DNA of 64,000 nt, from positions 18,601-82,600 of the forward strand of contig CANMSN010000014.1 of assembly GCA_947500585.1 (NCBI GenBank). The letters run 5' to 3'. Made by a program: the position numbers and the translations under genes. Below are positions 1 through 8,920 of this stretch, in pieces; within the stretch, counting starts at the first letter, position 1, and each line of letters begins with the position of its first letter. The notes beneath the pieces are model-generated. The model saw only the letters and a list, made by a program, of their open reading frames with translations. It ran no database searches and was not told the DNA's origin. Source of the stretch: an uncultured Flavobacteriaceae bacterium. GTDB lineage: Bacteria > Bacteroidota > Bacteroidia > Flavobacteriales > Flavobacteriaceae.

Positions 1-88
1 TTAAATGTTTGATTTTAGGAAGTTTAATTTATAGTATTTATAATTATTTGGCATCAGAGAAATTTAAGAAAAAATATAATTTTTAAAT

Positions 89-574
89 ATGCTAGTAGAT
101 TTTAAAACATTGCCAGAAGAATCAAGAGTTTGGATTTATCAAGCAAATCGTTCGTTTACAGAACAAGAACTTGAAGAAATTCAGTCTAAACTAGATGTTT
201 TTATAGAAAACTGGACGGCTCATGGTAGCGATTTACAATCTGGTTATACTATAAAATATAAACGATTCATAGTTTTAGCTTTAAATCAAAATTTGAATGC
301 TGCTACAGGCTGCTCAATAGATGCTTCAGTACATTTTATTCAACAATTAGAAAAAGATTATGATGTGGACTTAATGGACAAAATGAATGTATCATATAAA
401 CAAGGTGAATATATAGCCTACAAAACGCTTGTCGATTTTAAAAAAATGGCTAAAGATAAAGCGGTTTCTAAAAACACTATTGTCTTTAATAATTTGGTTA
501 ACAATATAGCTGAGTTTAATGAAAACTGGGAAGTTCCTGCTATTGAAAGCTGGCACAGTCGATTTATTAAGTAG
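89..574 (+). CDS. Conserved small soluble protein, function unknown
   Basis: A 161-residue protein with no signal peptide or membrane segment, starting at an ATG. From memory, homologues in Flavobacteriia are often labelled 'ABC transporter ATPase', but I see no Walker A, signature or Walker B motif, so that label is not supported here. The sequence is mixed alpha/beta in character and rich in Trp, Tyr and charged residues. It stands alone on the plus strand and faces a minus-strand pair, with a hairpin terminator candidate between them. The function is unknown; the coding call rests on length, composition and my recollection of a conserved family. Confidence 0.8.
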   Translation: MLVDFKTLPEESRVWIYQANRSFTEQELEEIQSKLDVFIENWTAHGSDLQSGYTIKYKRFIVLALNQNLNAATGCSIDASVHFIQQLEKDYDVDLMDKMNVSYKQGEYIAYKTLVDFKKMAKDKAVSKNTIVFNNLVNNIAEFNENWEVPAIESWHSRFIK

Positions 575-585
575 CTTAAATAAAG

Positions 586-617
586 AAACCCGAAATGTAA
601 ATATACAAATCGGGTTT
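586..617. terminator. Hairpin between convergent genes
   Basis: AAACCCGA (586-593) pairs with TCGGGTTT (610-617), and the loop contains a further TGTA/TACA pairing. It sits 12 bp after the stop of the plus-strand gene and just past the end of the minus-strand gene, so it could terminate both. The T-tract is short. Confidence 0.55.
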
Positions 618-631
618 AACGGAAACGAGAA

Positions 632-862
632 TTAACAGGGGAGTTGATATTTAAGAATATCATTCTCAATTTCACGTTTTTTTATACTTATAGATTTAAT
701 AAGTTTTATAAGCCAAACTTCCTTATTTTCCATATAGAGTTCCTTAATTTTTAATATATGCAACTTTGCTTCGTTTAATAACAGAACTCGATCTTTATTG
801 CATAATTTATTTGTTTCAGTATTAAAAAACATGATTGCTTTTTCTATTGTTTCCATAACCAT
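632..862 (-). CDS. Small hypothetical protein
   Basis: A 76-residue reading frame beginning 18 bp after the stop of the SPFH lipoprotein gene on the same strand, so probably co-transcribed with it. It is highly charged, predicted helical, without a signal peptide, and ends in Cys. Two candidate ATG starts exist (862 and 856). I do not recognise the family. Position and spacing favour a real gene, but its short length and AT-rich composition leave doubt. Confidence 0.45.
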   Translation of the reverse strand: MVMETIEKAIMFFNTETNKLCNKDRVLLLNEAKLHILKIKELYMENKEVWLIKLIKSISIKKREIENDILKYQLPC

Positions 863-880
863 AGTATATGAGACTTAACG

Positions 881-1654
881 TTATTCGTTAATCAACAGAG
901 GTGCATTGCCATCAGTAATAATGACTTTACTATTTGTTGATTGAGACAGTTTATTAAAAGCTTCAATACTTCTTAATTTTATAATTTCAGGTGTTAAGCC
1001 TTCAGCAAGAATTTTTTGTGAATCACGTTCTGCCTTTGCCTCAATAATTTTTCTGTCTGCTTCTAATTTAGCTTGTTGTATTATAAACTCCATTCGCATA
1101 GCATCCTGTTCAGCTTGTAGTTTTTGTTCTATAGATCGGGCTAGACCAATAGGGAGCTGTATACTTTTCATGAGTACTGCAATAAGTTCAATACCATCGG
1201 CTTGTTTTTCTATATTTACTAACATTTTAGCTTTTATTTCCTCTTCTATTTTTGCGCGCATTCCAGAGTGCATGTCTTTTGCATAGAATTGGGCGCATAC
1301 ATCAGATGATGCTGATCTAAATACACTAGTAATTATAGACTCATAACCTTGACCCAAGTTCTCTAATATCGTAGGTATTTTATCTTGTTCTAATCGATAC
1401 AGAATTGAAATTTCTGACTGTACACTTAATCCTTCCTTAGTAGGTAAATTAAGAATAAGTTTAATGTTATTAGTTTGTGTCGATTCTTTTATAACTCTAC
1501 TTGTAAGTGGGTTATAAAATATGGTGCCTTGTGTGGAAATATTTTTAGAAAATTTTCCTAAAGTTTGTTTTACACCAGCTTCTCCTGGTCTTACTACCGC
1601 ACAACTAGAACAAATTAGCATAAGTCCTAGTCCATAAATAAAATTTGATTTCAT
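881..1654 (-). CDS. SPFH/prohibitin-family lipoprotein
   Basis: A 257-residue protein. Residues 1-18 form a lipoprotein signal with a CSSC-type lipobox (lipidated Cys18), so it is probably anchored in the outer or inner membrane facing the periplasm. It then reads as an SPFH (band 7/prohibitin) domain: a VRPGEAGV start, a central beta-rich region, and a long Ala/Glu/Lys/Gln-rich coiled coil at about residues 165-225. Most SPFH proteins are anchored by a transmembrane helix; lipid anchoring is a variation seen in Bacteroidota prohibitin-like proteins. Family members oligomerise as membrane scaffolds. No partner protease gene is adjacent, and the specific role here is unknown. Confidence 0.85.
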   Translation of the reverse strand: MKSNFIYGLGLMLICSSCAVVRPGEAGVKQTLGKFSKNISTQGTIFYNPLTSRVIKESTQTNNIKLILNLPTKEGLSVQSEISILYRLEQDKIPTILENLGQGYESIITSVFRSASSDVCAQFYAKDMHSGMRAKIEEEIKAKMLVNIEKQADGIELIAVLMKSIQLPIGLARSIEQKLQAEQDAMRMEFIIQQAKLEADRKIIEAKAERDSQKILAEGLTPEIIKLRSIEAFNKLSQSTNSKVIITDGNAPLLINE

Positions 1655-2049
1655 AATGCTTTTTTTTTAAATTAATATTTATTTTGTGCTTCTTTACTAT
1701 ACTTTTAATTATCTAATTCATTATTTTAATACGATTTATTGTTATTTATTTCAATAAAAAAGCACTTTTGTTCTTAATTACAAAATTAATCAAGATTTTG
1801 CATTTATTTTTATTAATATTTATAATGATTTTCATTAATATTTTTAATGTATTTTGTGTTTGTTGTTTTTAACTATTTTTAATTGTAAGGAAGAAAATAA
1901 AAGCCTGCTAGTAATATGTTATTTTTGTTAAAAAACTTATTACAATTCTATACCTAAAGTCTTTTTATCTTGTTTTAAAAGTATTATTTTGGCATGGTTA
2001 TTATTGCTTCTATTTTAGTAAATAGTAATAAGCCTAATTATTCATATTC
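1655..2049. other. AT-rich divergent intergenic region with a Fur-box-like palindrome
   Basis: This 395-bp region separates the divergent SPFH lipoprotein gene and the GH3 fusion gene and must hold both promoters. The palindrome TAATGA-TTT-TCATTA at 1823-1837 matches the core of the classical Fur box. In such AT-rich DNA this could be chance. I see no gene here. Confidence 0.4.
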
Positions 2050-4965
2050 ATGCGCCATATCTATATCGTCATTTTTTCTTTATTTATAGTATTTTCAACA
2101 TATGCTCAAACTACTGAAAGCCCTTTAAAAGCAGAAGATTTTGAAGCTCAAAAGAAATGGGTTGATAGTGTTTACAATTCAATGTCTTTGGAGGAAAAAG
2201 TTGGGCAATTGTATATGGTTCAAGTGATGTCGAACCAAGATAAAGCTACAAAAAATGAAGTAGTTAAATTAATAACCAAGCACCATATTGGAGGAATTAT
2301 ATATTCAAACGGTGGTCCGGTAAGGCAGGCTAAACTGAATAACGAATTACAATCGTTATCAAAACTCCCATTGTTAATTGGTATGGACGCAGAGTGGGGA
2401 TTGAGTATGCGTTTAGATTCTACATACGCATTTCCTTGGAATATGACACTTGGAGCCATAAAAGACAATAAACTAATAGAGCAAACAGGGAAACACATAG
2501 GTGAACATTGCAAAAGACTTGGAGTTCATTTTAATTTTGCTCCAGTAGTTGATATAAATACAAATCCGAAGAACCCAATTATTGGAAACCGTTCTTTTGG
2601 TGAAGATCGAGATAATGTTACAGAAAAGGCATTGGTTTTCATGAAAGGGATGCAAAGTGCTGGTGTTTTAGCTAATGCAAAACATTATCCTGGACATGGA
2701 GACACCGATCAAGATTCCCATCATGCTTTACCAACTATTAGTTTCAGCGAAAAACGTATAGATTCAATTGAATTATATCCATACAAAAAACTAATTACTG
2801 AGGGCCTATCAAGTGTTATGGTTGCCCATTTAAATGTACCGAGTTTAGATTCTACGGGTTATCCATCTTCGTTGTCCAAACACATCGTTAACGATATTTT
2901 AAAAGACTCTTTAGGGTTTAAGGGGCTTATTTTTACTGATGCTTTAACCATGAAAGGTGCTGCCGACTTTGATGAAACTGGCGATATTGATTTAGCAGCT
3001 TTTAAAGCTGGAAATGATGTTATGCTAATGTCTGAAGATGTAAGTATTGGAGTTAGTAAAATTATTGAAGCTTGTCATAAAGGAGATATTACAGATGAAC
3101 GTTTAGAACATTCTGTTAAAAAAGTACTTATGGCTAAATATAAAGTTGGTTTATTTAACTATGAACCCATTGGTATACATAATTTAGTTAACGATTTAAA
3201 TAGAATTAAGGATGATGTATTATATGAAGAGCTTATTGAAAATGCTTTAACGATCTCACAAAATATTAGAGGTGTTTTACCATTACGTCAATTAGAAACT
3301 AAAGCTATTGCGTATGTTGAATTAGGAAATGATTCTGGCACTATATTTTTTAATGAATTAAAGAAGTATGCAAAAGTTCATAAAATAGTATCGGATAGTT
3401 TAGACGATTTAAAAGGTAAATTACAGCCCTATAATACTGTTATTGTTGGTTTGCACCATTCTAATGAAAGCCCATGGGAATCCTATAAATTCACTAAAGA
3501 AGAACTTGTGTGGTTAAAAGAAGTTGGTAAAACGCACACCGTTATTTTAGATGTTTTTGTTAAACCTTATGCATTAATAGATTTAAAAGAGGTTGAAAAT
3601 ATAGAAGGAGTTATTGTTAGTTATCAAAATAGTAAGATTGCTCAAGAAAAATCGGCACAACTTATCTTTGGTGCCATAGCAGCTAAAGGTGTTTTGCCAG
3701 TTACAGCAGGAGATTTTTTTTTGCAAGGTGAGGGCATACCGTCTTTCGGAATAAAGCGTTTAGGGTATACCATACCAGAACGCGTTGGAATGAATTCTGA
3801 GAAGTTAAAGAAAATAGATTCTGTTGCGCAACATGCGGTAAATGCTAAAATGACTCCAGGAATTCAACTTTTAGTAGCAAGAGAAGGAAAAGTTATTTAC
3901 AATAAAAATTTTGGCAAACACACGTACAAAGGAAAAGAAAAAGTAGATTTTGACGATATTTATGATGTAGCTTCATTAACTAAAATACTTGCTACATTGC
4001 CACTTTTAATGGAACTTGAAGAACAAGGCATCGTATCTTTAGACGATAAGCTTTCAAAAATTTTACCAGAATATAAAAATTCTAATAAGAAAGATATTAC
4101 TATCAAATCCATGCTTTCGCATTATGCTAGATTACGACCTTGGGAGCCGTTTTATTATCATACTTTAGATAGCGTAACAAAACGACCTAGCAACAAATAT
4201 TACAGAAGAACACGAAGTGAGAAGTTTAATATAGAGGTTTCTAAAAACCTGTTTTTACGTACGGATTATAAGGATTCTATACCGAAAATCATTAAAGATT
4301 CTGAGTTGTTAGATCGTCTTAGATATCGATATAGTGATTTCCCTTATTACATATTAAAGAAATTTATAGAAGAACATTACGACAAAACCCTTGATGAAAT
4401 TGTTCAAGATCATATTTATCAACCATTAGGAGCTAACAACACAACATATAACCCTTACAGGCGTATAAGTAATAAAAAAATTGTTCCAACCGAAGAAGAT
4501 GATTATTACAGATATCAAAAAGTACATGGTTATGTACATGATATGGGGGCTGCAATGCAAAATGGAGTAGGAGGTCATGCAGGAGTTTTTAGTAATGCCA
4601 ATGATGTTGCTAAGATTATGCAAATGTATTTGCAAAAAGGATTCTATGGAGGTAAACAGTATTTTAAACCAGAAACAATAGATAAGTTTAATACCTGTTA
4701 TTTCTGTGATAATAATAATAGAAGAGGTGTAGGTTTTGATAAACCACAATTAGGAGAAGAAGGACCAACATGTGGTTGCATATCTATGACCAGTTTTGGG
4801 CATTCAGGTTTTACAGGTACTTATGCATGGGCAGATCCTGAAGAAGAAATTATTTATGTGTTTTTAGCTAATAGAACCTATCCTAATGCAGGAAAGAATT
4901 TATTGTTAAAAGAAAATATAAGAACAGAAATACAGCGCTTAATTTACGAAGCGATTGAAGATTAA
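2050..4965 (+). CDS. Glycoside hydrolase family 3 (beta-N-acetylhexosaminidase-like) fused to a beta-lactamase-family serine hydrolase
   Basis: A 971-residue secreted protein with a signal peptide (about residues 1-19). The N-terminal GH3 domain carries the NagZ-type motif KH-x-PGHGDTD at residues 211-220 (His/Asp dyad) and the nucleophile Asp297 in FTDALTMKGA. GH3 beta-N-acetylglucosaminidases trim muropeptide sugars. From about residue 590 a class C beta-lactamase/esterase-like domain begins, with SLTK at 642-645 (nucleophile Ser642, Lys645), YSD at 761-763 in place of the usual YxN, and HSGFTGT at 918-924. The fusion suggests one periplasmic protein cutting both glycan and peptide or ester bonds in cell-wall turnover. 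It is followed after 5 bp by bshA, so the two are very likely co-transcribed. Confidence 0.95.
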   Translation: MRHIYIVIFSLFIVFSTYAQTTESPLKAEDFEAQKKWVDSVYNSMSLEEKVGQLYMVQVMSNQDKATKNEVVKLITKHHIGGIIYSNGGPVRQAKLNNELQSLSKLPLLIGMDAEWGLSMRLDSTYAFPWNMTLGAIKDNKLIEQTGKHIGEHCKRLGVHFNFAPVVDINTNPKNPIIGNRSFGEDRDNVTEKALVFMKGMQSAGVLANAKHYPGHGDTDQDSHHALPTISFSEKRIDSIELYPYKKLITEGLSSVMVAHLNVPSLDSTGYPSSLSKHIVNDILKDSLGFKGLIFTDALTMKGAADFDETGDIDLAAFKAGNDVMLMSEDVSIGVSKIIEACHKGDITDERLEHSVKKVLMAKYKVGLFNYEPIGIHNLVNDLNRIKDDVLYEELIENALTISQNIRGVLPLRQLETKAIAYVELGNDSGTIFFNELKKYAKVHKIVSDSLDDLKGKLQPYNTVIVGLHHSNESPWESYKFTKEELVWLKEVGKTHTVILDVFVKPYALIDLKEVENIEGVIVSYQNSKIAQEKSAQLIFGAIAAKGVLPVTAGDFFLQGEGIPSFGIKRLGYTIPERVGMNSEKLKKIDSVAQHAVNAKMTPGIQLLVAREGKVIYNKNFGKHTYKGKEKVDFDDIYDVASLTKILATLPLLMELEEQGIVSLDDKLSKILPEYKNSNKKDITIKSMLSHYARLRPWEPFYYHTLDSVTKRPSNKYYRRTRSEKFNIEVSKNLFLRTDYKDSIPKIIKDSELLDRLRYRYSDFPYYILKKFIEEHYDKTLDEIVQDHIYQPLGANNTTYNPYRRISNKKIVPTEEDDYYRYQKVHGYVHDMGAAMQNGVGGHAGVFSNANDVAKIMQMYLQKGFYGGKQYFKPETIDKFNTCYFCDNNNRRGVGFDKPQLGEEGPTCGCISMTSFGHSGFTGTYAWADPEEEIIYVFLANRTYPNAGKNLLLKENIRTEIQRLIYEAIED

Positions 4966-4970
4966 GAATT

Positions 4971-6107
4971 ATGAAGATAGGTATTGTATGTTATCCAACA
5001 TTTGGAGGTAGCGGTGTTGTTGCTACAGAGCTTGGTTTAGAACTTTCTAAACGCGGTCACGAAATACACTTTATAACTTACAACCAACCAGTACGGTTAG
5101 AGTTGTTAAGTAATAACGTGCATTATCATGAGGTTAATGTACCAGAATATCCACTTTTTCATTATCAACCCTATGAGTTAGCTTTATCTAGTAAGTTGGT
5201 TGATATGGTTAAGCTTCATAAAATTGAAATACTTCATGTACATTATGCCATTCCTCATGCTTACGCCGCATATATGGCAAAAAAAATGTTAGAAGAAGAA
5301 GGTATTTATGTGCCTATAGTAACGACATTGCATGGTACAGATATTACACTTGTTGGTAGTCATCCGTTTTATAAGCCTGCCGTTACATTTAGTATAAATA
5401 AATCAGATGCAGTTACAACGGTATCGAAGAGTTTAAAAGATGACACATTGCGGTTGTTTGATATTAAAAATGATATTACTGTAGTACCAAATTTTATCGA
5501 TTTAGTAAAATACAATCATGGTTTCACAGATTGCCAGCGTGGTATGATGGCTAAAGATGATGAAAAAATAATTACGCATATAAGTAATTTACGCCCTGTA
5601 AAACGCGTACAAGATGTTATTAAAATATTTTATAATATTCAAAAAGAAATGCCCGCAAAATTGATGCTTGTTGGTGAGGGGCCAGAGCGAGAAAAGGTAG
5701 AATATCATTGTCAACAATTAGGTATTTTTGATAAAGTTATTTTCTTTGGAAGAAGTAATGAAATAGATAAAATTTTATGTTTCAGCGATTTGTTTTTATT
5801 GCCTTCAGAAACAGAAAGTTTTGGTTTAGCGGCTCTAGAAGCTATGGCTTCTGGCGTACCTGTAATATCAAGTAATACAGGAGGTATACCAGAAGTTAAT
5901 GTTCATGGGGTTTCAGGTTATTTAAGTAATGTTGGAGATATTGATGATATGTCTAAAAACGCTATTAGTATTTTAAAAGATCCTAAAAAGTTAGAGACTT
6001 TTAAAAACAACGCGAGATTGGAATCTTTAAATTTTGATTTACATAAAATTGTACCGCTATACGAAGCTATATATCAAGATACATTAAGTAAATGTATGGC
6101 ATTGTAA
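4971..6107 (+). CDS. bshA: N-acetyl-alpha-D-glucosaminyl L-malate synthase BshA
   Basis: A 378-residue cytosolic GT4 glycosyltransferase. It joins UDP-GlcNAc to L-malate, the first step of bacillithiol synthesis. Visible features are the N-terminal glycine loop (CYPTFGGSGVVATELG), a Rossmann-type N half, a nucleotide-binding C half with LVGEGPE, and the GT4 EX7E motif in ETESFGLAALE. Length and motifs are typical of BshA. The start ATG lies 5 bp after the GH3 fusion gene, an arrangement I recall as common in Flavobacteriaceae. The last step of the pathway, bshC, is at 17847-19448 on the same strand; bshB is not in this window. Confidence 0.96.
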   Translation: MKIGIVCYPTFGGSGVVATELGLELSKRGHEIHFITYNQPVRLELLSNNVHYHEVNVPEYPLFHYQPYELALSSKLVDMVKLHKIEILHVHYAIPHAYAAYMAKKMLEEEGIYVPIVTTLHGTDITLVGSHPFYKPAVTFSINKSDAVTTVSKSLKDDTLRLFDIKNDITVVPNFIDLVKYNHGFTDCQRGMMAKDDEKIITHISNLRPVKRVQDVIKIFYNIQKEMPAKLMLVGEGPEREKVEYHCQQLGIFDKVIFFGRSNEIDKILCFSDLFLLPSETESFGLAALEAMASGVPVISSNTGGIPEVNVHGVSGYLSNVGDIDDMSKNAISILKDPKKLETFKNNARLESLNFDLHKIVPLYEAIYQDTLSKCMAL

Positions 6108-6108
6108 T

Positions 6109-6480
6109 TTACACATGTTGATCAATTAAAATAGTATTTCCATCAGGATCTATAAAAACAATACTTGCTGGTCCTGAAGTATTATTTTCAGCTTCTCTTT
6201 CAAGTGTTATATTTTTATTTTTCAGATGTTTCTGAATAGCTCTTACGTCATCAAAATGTTCTAGGGTATTCGCACTTTCATCCCAACCTGGATTAAAAGT
6301 TAAAATATTATTTTCAAACATACCTTGAAAAAGACCTATTAATGCATTACCATTTTTCATGATGAGGTAATTTTTTTCTATTTGCCCTGCAAATGCAGAG
6401 AATCCTAAATTTTCATAAAAAGTTTTTGAAACATGAATGTCTTTAACACTCAAGCTTATTGAAAAGGCGCCTAATTTCAT
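6109..6480 (-). CDS. VOC (glyoxalase/bleomycin-resistance fold) family protein
   Basis: A 123-residue single-domain protein with the vicinal-oxygen-chelate pattern. It opens with FSISLSVKDIHVSKTFYENLGF and closes with GPASIVFIDPDGNTILIDQHV, the beta-alpha-beta-beta-beta repeat typical of glyoxalase-like enzymes. Such proteins bind a divalent metal and act on small metabolites; the substrate cannot be deduced. It is cytosolic. Its stop is only 1 bp from the convergent bshA stop, so the 3' ends of the two transcripts must overlap. Confidence 0.88.
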   Translation of the reverse strand: MKLGAFSISLSVKDIHVSKTFYENLGFSAFAGQIEKNYLIMKNGNALIGLFQGMFENNILTFNPGWDESANTLEHFDDVRAIQKHLKNKNITLEREAENNTSGPASIVFIDPDGNTILIDQHV

Positions 6481-6518
6481 AAAAAGATTTAATTTAATGT
6501 TTTACGATGAATATATAA

Positions 6519-6550
6519 AAAAGGTACATATTGTTAAATATATACCTTTT
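6519..6550 (-). terminator. Hairpin downstream of the 6575-7849 gene
   Basis: AAAAGGTA (6519-6526) pairs with TACCTTTT (6543-6550), extended by AT pairs inside. Read on the minus strand it follows the carboxypeptidase-regulatory-domain gene and ends in a U-rich tract. Confidence 0.6.
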
Positions 6551-6574
6551 AAAATTGACAATTTTAAGTTTTTA

Positions 6575-7849
6575 TTACGTACGTTTTAATAGCTGCTTTT
6601 GAATTTTTTTAATTGCTGATTCTATAGATTTTTCGGGTTCAATAATATTATATTCTCCCCAAAATTCAGGATCAGAGAAACCAGATGTTTCATCTACTAA
6701 AATAGTTGTTGGTCTTATAATATTCTCTTTCGTTTTCGCAAATTTTGTATCGCTAATTTCCCAATCTGTAATAGCCATTTCACTATTTAATGTATATACG
6801 CTATTAAAGAACTTACCTTTCCAATTCACTTTAAAGGTTAACGCTATATTACTGTATGCATAATGCCATTTTCCATTTTGAGTTCTGTAGTTTACTCTAT
6901 AAGTGGCCTCGGTTGGATAAACATCTACTTTTCTAGGTTTTTTTCTTATATACATTTGACTAGAAAGTTCTCTATTTTCAACATTTAAGCTGTAAACAGC
7001 ATTTGTTAGTGCCAAAGTTCCTGAATCTATATATAATTTACCATAATATAAAGGTGTAGTAATATTTGGCTTTTGTTTGAAATTTACAACATAAACCATA
7101 TTGTTATTTATTTGTGTAGATTCATCAAAACTAAAATCATACAAATCGATATCTTCTGTAGTGAAAATAAATTCCGGATACTTTATTATATCAGTGTATA
7201 AGTTACTAAAAGGACCTCCCTGTAGTTTTAAAGCTAAAGTATCTAACCTGTCATAATCTGTATTTTTTCTTGATTTTATAAGTTCTATACCATCTTTTTT
7301 AATGCTATTATAAGGGCTTTTGTGTATTTGAACAACAGCTTCTGATAAAGATGCGTTTTTACGCCTTTTCTTTATTGTTTCTCTGTAAAAAGCAGTCATT
7401 AAAGTGTTATTATTAATATAAATTTCACTTTTCTTACTTAAAGTTTCTTTTAATAAAGCTTTTGCATCTTTATAGGAAGATAATTCGATTTCATTTAACT
7501 CGGTAATAGATTCTGTTAATTTAATTTCCTCATTATTTTCTAATTTAGAAATTGCTATTTCTTTTTTCTCATAGCCTAATCTAGAAATTGTTAATATGGC
7601 ATCAGAAATGGAGTTAGGTATTTTTAAGGTAAACTCACCATCAGAATTAGTTATGGTACTAATATTTGAATCATTAATTACTAAATCTGTAAATACTAAA
7701 GGTCTATTCGTTTTACTATCTACTACTTTTCCTTTTATTTCTTTAAATGAATCTGAATCTTGATTTAACTCTTGAGCGGAGACAGTAATAAAGCAACACA
7801 AAAAAAGTGTAAATACTGAAGCGACTATGGACAAGGAATTATTTTTCAT
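6575..7849 (-). CDS. Secreted protein with carboxypeptidase-regulatory-like (CarboxypepD_reg) domain
   Basis: A 424-residue protein with a signal peptide ending around VSAQ (residue 26). Residues 36-110 match the Bacteroidota CarboxypepD_reg beta-sandwich (IKGKVVDSKTNRPL, then LTISRLGYEKKEI), the same fold that precedes TonB-dependent receptors. No TonB plug or barrel follows. The remaining roughly 300 residues are beta-rich (YGKLYIDSGTLALTNAVYSLN), resembling a group of exported Bacteroidota proteins of unknown function. It is probably periplasmic or outer-membrane associated. It is monocistronic, with its own terminator. Confidence 0.8.
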   Translation of the reverse strand: MKNNSLSIVASVFTLFLCCFITVSAQELNQDSDSFKEIKGKVVDSKTNRPLVFTDLVINDSNISTITNSDGEFTLKIPNSISDAILTISRLGYEKKEIAISKLENNEEIKLTESITELNEIELSSYKDAKALLKETLSKKSEIYINNNTLMTAFYRETIKKRRKNASLSEAVVQIHKSPYNSIKKDGIELIKSRKNTDYDRLDTLALKLQGGPFSNLYTDIIKYPEFIFTTEDIDLYDFSFDESTQINNNMVYVVNFKQKPNITTPLYYGKLYIDSGTLALTNAVYSLNVENRELSSQMYIRKKPRKVDVYPTEATYRVNYRTQNGKWHYAYSNIALTFKVNWKGKFFNSVYTLNSEMAITDWEISDTKFAKTKENIIRPTTILVDETSGFSDPEFWGEYNIIEPEKSIESAIKKIQKQLLKRT

Positions 7850-8154
7850 GACGTTTTATTTTAGTAATGTAAAATACAAAATATCTTATAGAAAAGATAT
7901 AAAAGAATGTTAATTTTTGTATTAAATCACTGTTTAATAGTTGGTTAAGGTGTTGTTTCAGAATTGTTGTTTTTTTAGAGTTATTTAAAAAAATGTTTGA
8001 ATTCTAATTTAGAAAGCTATTGTACATAGGACAAATGATGGACATAATCGATTTTTCTTTGATTGTAATGTATTGAATTCTAGTTTAGCTTTGGTATATA
8101 TAGTTTACTAAACATACTTAAGTAGTATGGCAAATTAAAATATTAGGTATTTAT
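7850..8154. other. Divergent intergenic region with a GGAC direct-repeat site
   Basis: This 305-bp region between the minus-strand CarboxypepD_reg gene and the plus-strand barrel gene carries the promoters of both and one copy of the GGAC/11-bp direct-repeat motif (listed separately). I see no gene in it. Confidence 0.6.
8029..8045 (+). promoter_or_regulatory. GGAC direct repeat, 11-bp spacing (site 1)
   Basis: GGACAAATGATGGACAT: the two GGAC cores begin at 8029 and 8040. It lies 109 bp upstream of the outer-membrane barrel gene. The same arrangement recurs at 8817, 21358, 21390 and 23369. An 11-bp direct repeat places both half-sites on one face of the helix, as for many dimeric activators. 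Confidence 0.55.
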
Positions 8155-8799
8155 ATGAATAAAAAATTACTGGTCTGCCTTATTTTTTTAATTAGTACTT
8201 ACGGTTTTAGTCAAAAAATTTATATGGAATATGGTTCTACTATTTCATCTTTTGATTATATAAACTCTAACGGAAATTCATTAAACAATCTACTACCATC
8301 TTCAAAATCATATTTTGGTGCAGGATACAGACAATCTATTAACCCTAAAAGAAACCTGTTTTTAAATCTAGGTATGTCCTATAATGGTTATGGAGCAATT
8401 GGGAGTGAAAGCTCAGTAGATAATTATTTTGAATGGGATATTAGCTATTTAGGTATAAAAGGTGCGTTAGAATATAAATTTTTAGAATTAAGAGATCTTA
8501 TGTTTTTTGTAAATGGTTCTGTAGCTTCAGAATTTTTAATTAGAGGAAATCAAACCATAAATAACGATGTTTTTAATTTGGTTGGAGAAGAAGAGTTTAA
8601 CAACAATATTCTTTTTTTAAGAGCAGGATTACGAATTCAATATCCTATCTCTAATACTGCTGCAATTTATTTAGGCTATAATTATGGCAAATCTGTTTTA
8701 ATAAGTAGTGGTGAAAATGCTGAGAAGCTAAATTTAATTGCTCATCAATTTGGTATTGGTTTTATAATAAACCTACCAAAATGCTATTGCGACTTTTAA
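8155..8799 (+). CDS. Outer membrane beta-barrel protein
   Basis: A 214-residue protein with a signal peptide ending at about residue 20 (YGFSQ). The rest alternates short amphipathic strands with Gly/Asn-rich turns (YFGAGYRQSI, LFLNLGMSYNGYG, AAIYLGYNYGKS, QFGIGFIINL) and ends in Phe, as outer-membrane barrels do. It fits a small 8-10-stranded barrel. It is the first gene of the surface cluster, preceded by a GGAC direct-repeat site. It may anchor or assist the T9SS-exported proteins encoded downstream, but that is inference. Confidence 0.78.
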   Translation: MNKKLLVCLIFLISTYGFSQKIYMEYGSTISSFDYINSNGNSLNNLLPSSKSYFGAGYRQSINPKRNLFLNLGMSYNGYGAIGSESSVDNYFEWDISYLGIKGALEYKFLELRDLMFFVNGSVASEFLIRGNQTINNDVFNLVGEEEFNNNILFLRAGLRIQYPISNTAAIYLGYNYGKSVLISSGENAEKLNLIAHQFGIGFIINLPKCYCDF

Positions 8800-8816
8800 A
8801 AACAGAGTAAAAGCAT

Positions 8817-8833
8817 GGACAAATGGTGGACAT
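8817..8833 (+). promoter_or_regulatory. GGAC direct repeat, 11-bp spacing (site 2)
   Basis: GGACAAATGGTGGACAT with GGAC cores at 8817 and 8828. It differs from site 1 at two positions and lies 87 bp upstream of the ATG of the small T9SS gene, in the gap after the barrel gene. Confidence 0.55.
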
Positions 8834-8890
8834 GGTACATATAATAAGGTTCTTTAGTAATAATTGTTATAAATTCGATTTTAGATGCCA

Positions 8891-8904
8891 AACTAAATTT
8901 AGTT
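8891..8904. promoter_or_regulatory. Perfect 14-bp palindrome in the leader of the small T9SS gene
   Basis: AACTAAATTTAGTT is a perfect inverted repeat ending 16 bp before the chosen ATG at 8921. It could be an operator or a leader hairpin; the AT-rich context makes chance possible. Confidence 0.25.
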
Positions 8905-8920
8905 GAAAAGTTTAAACAAA

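Noticed and set aside
89..574. The 'ABC transporter ATPase' label used for homologues
   Set aside because: The 161-residue protein lacks Walker A, signature and Walker B motifs.
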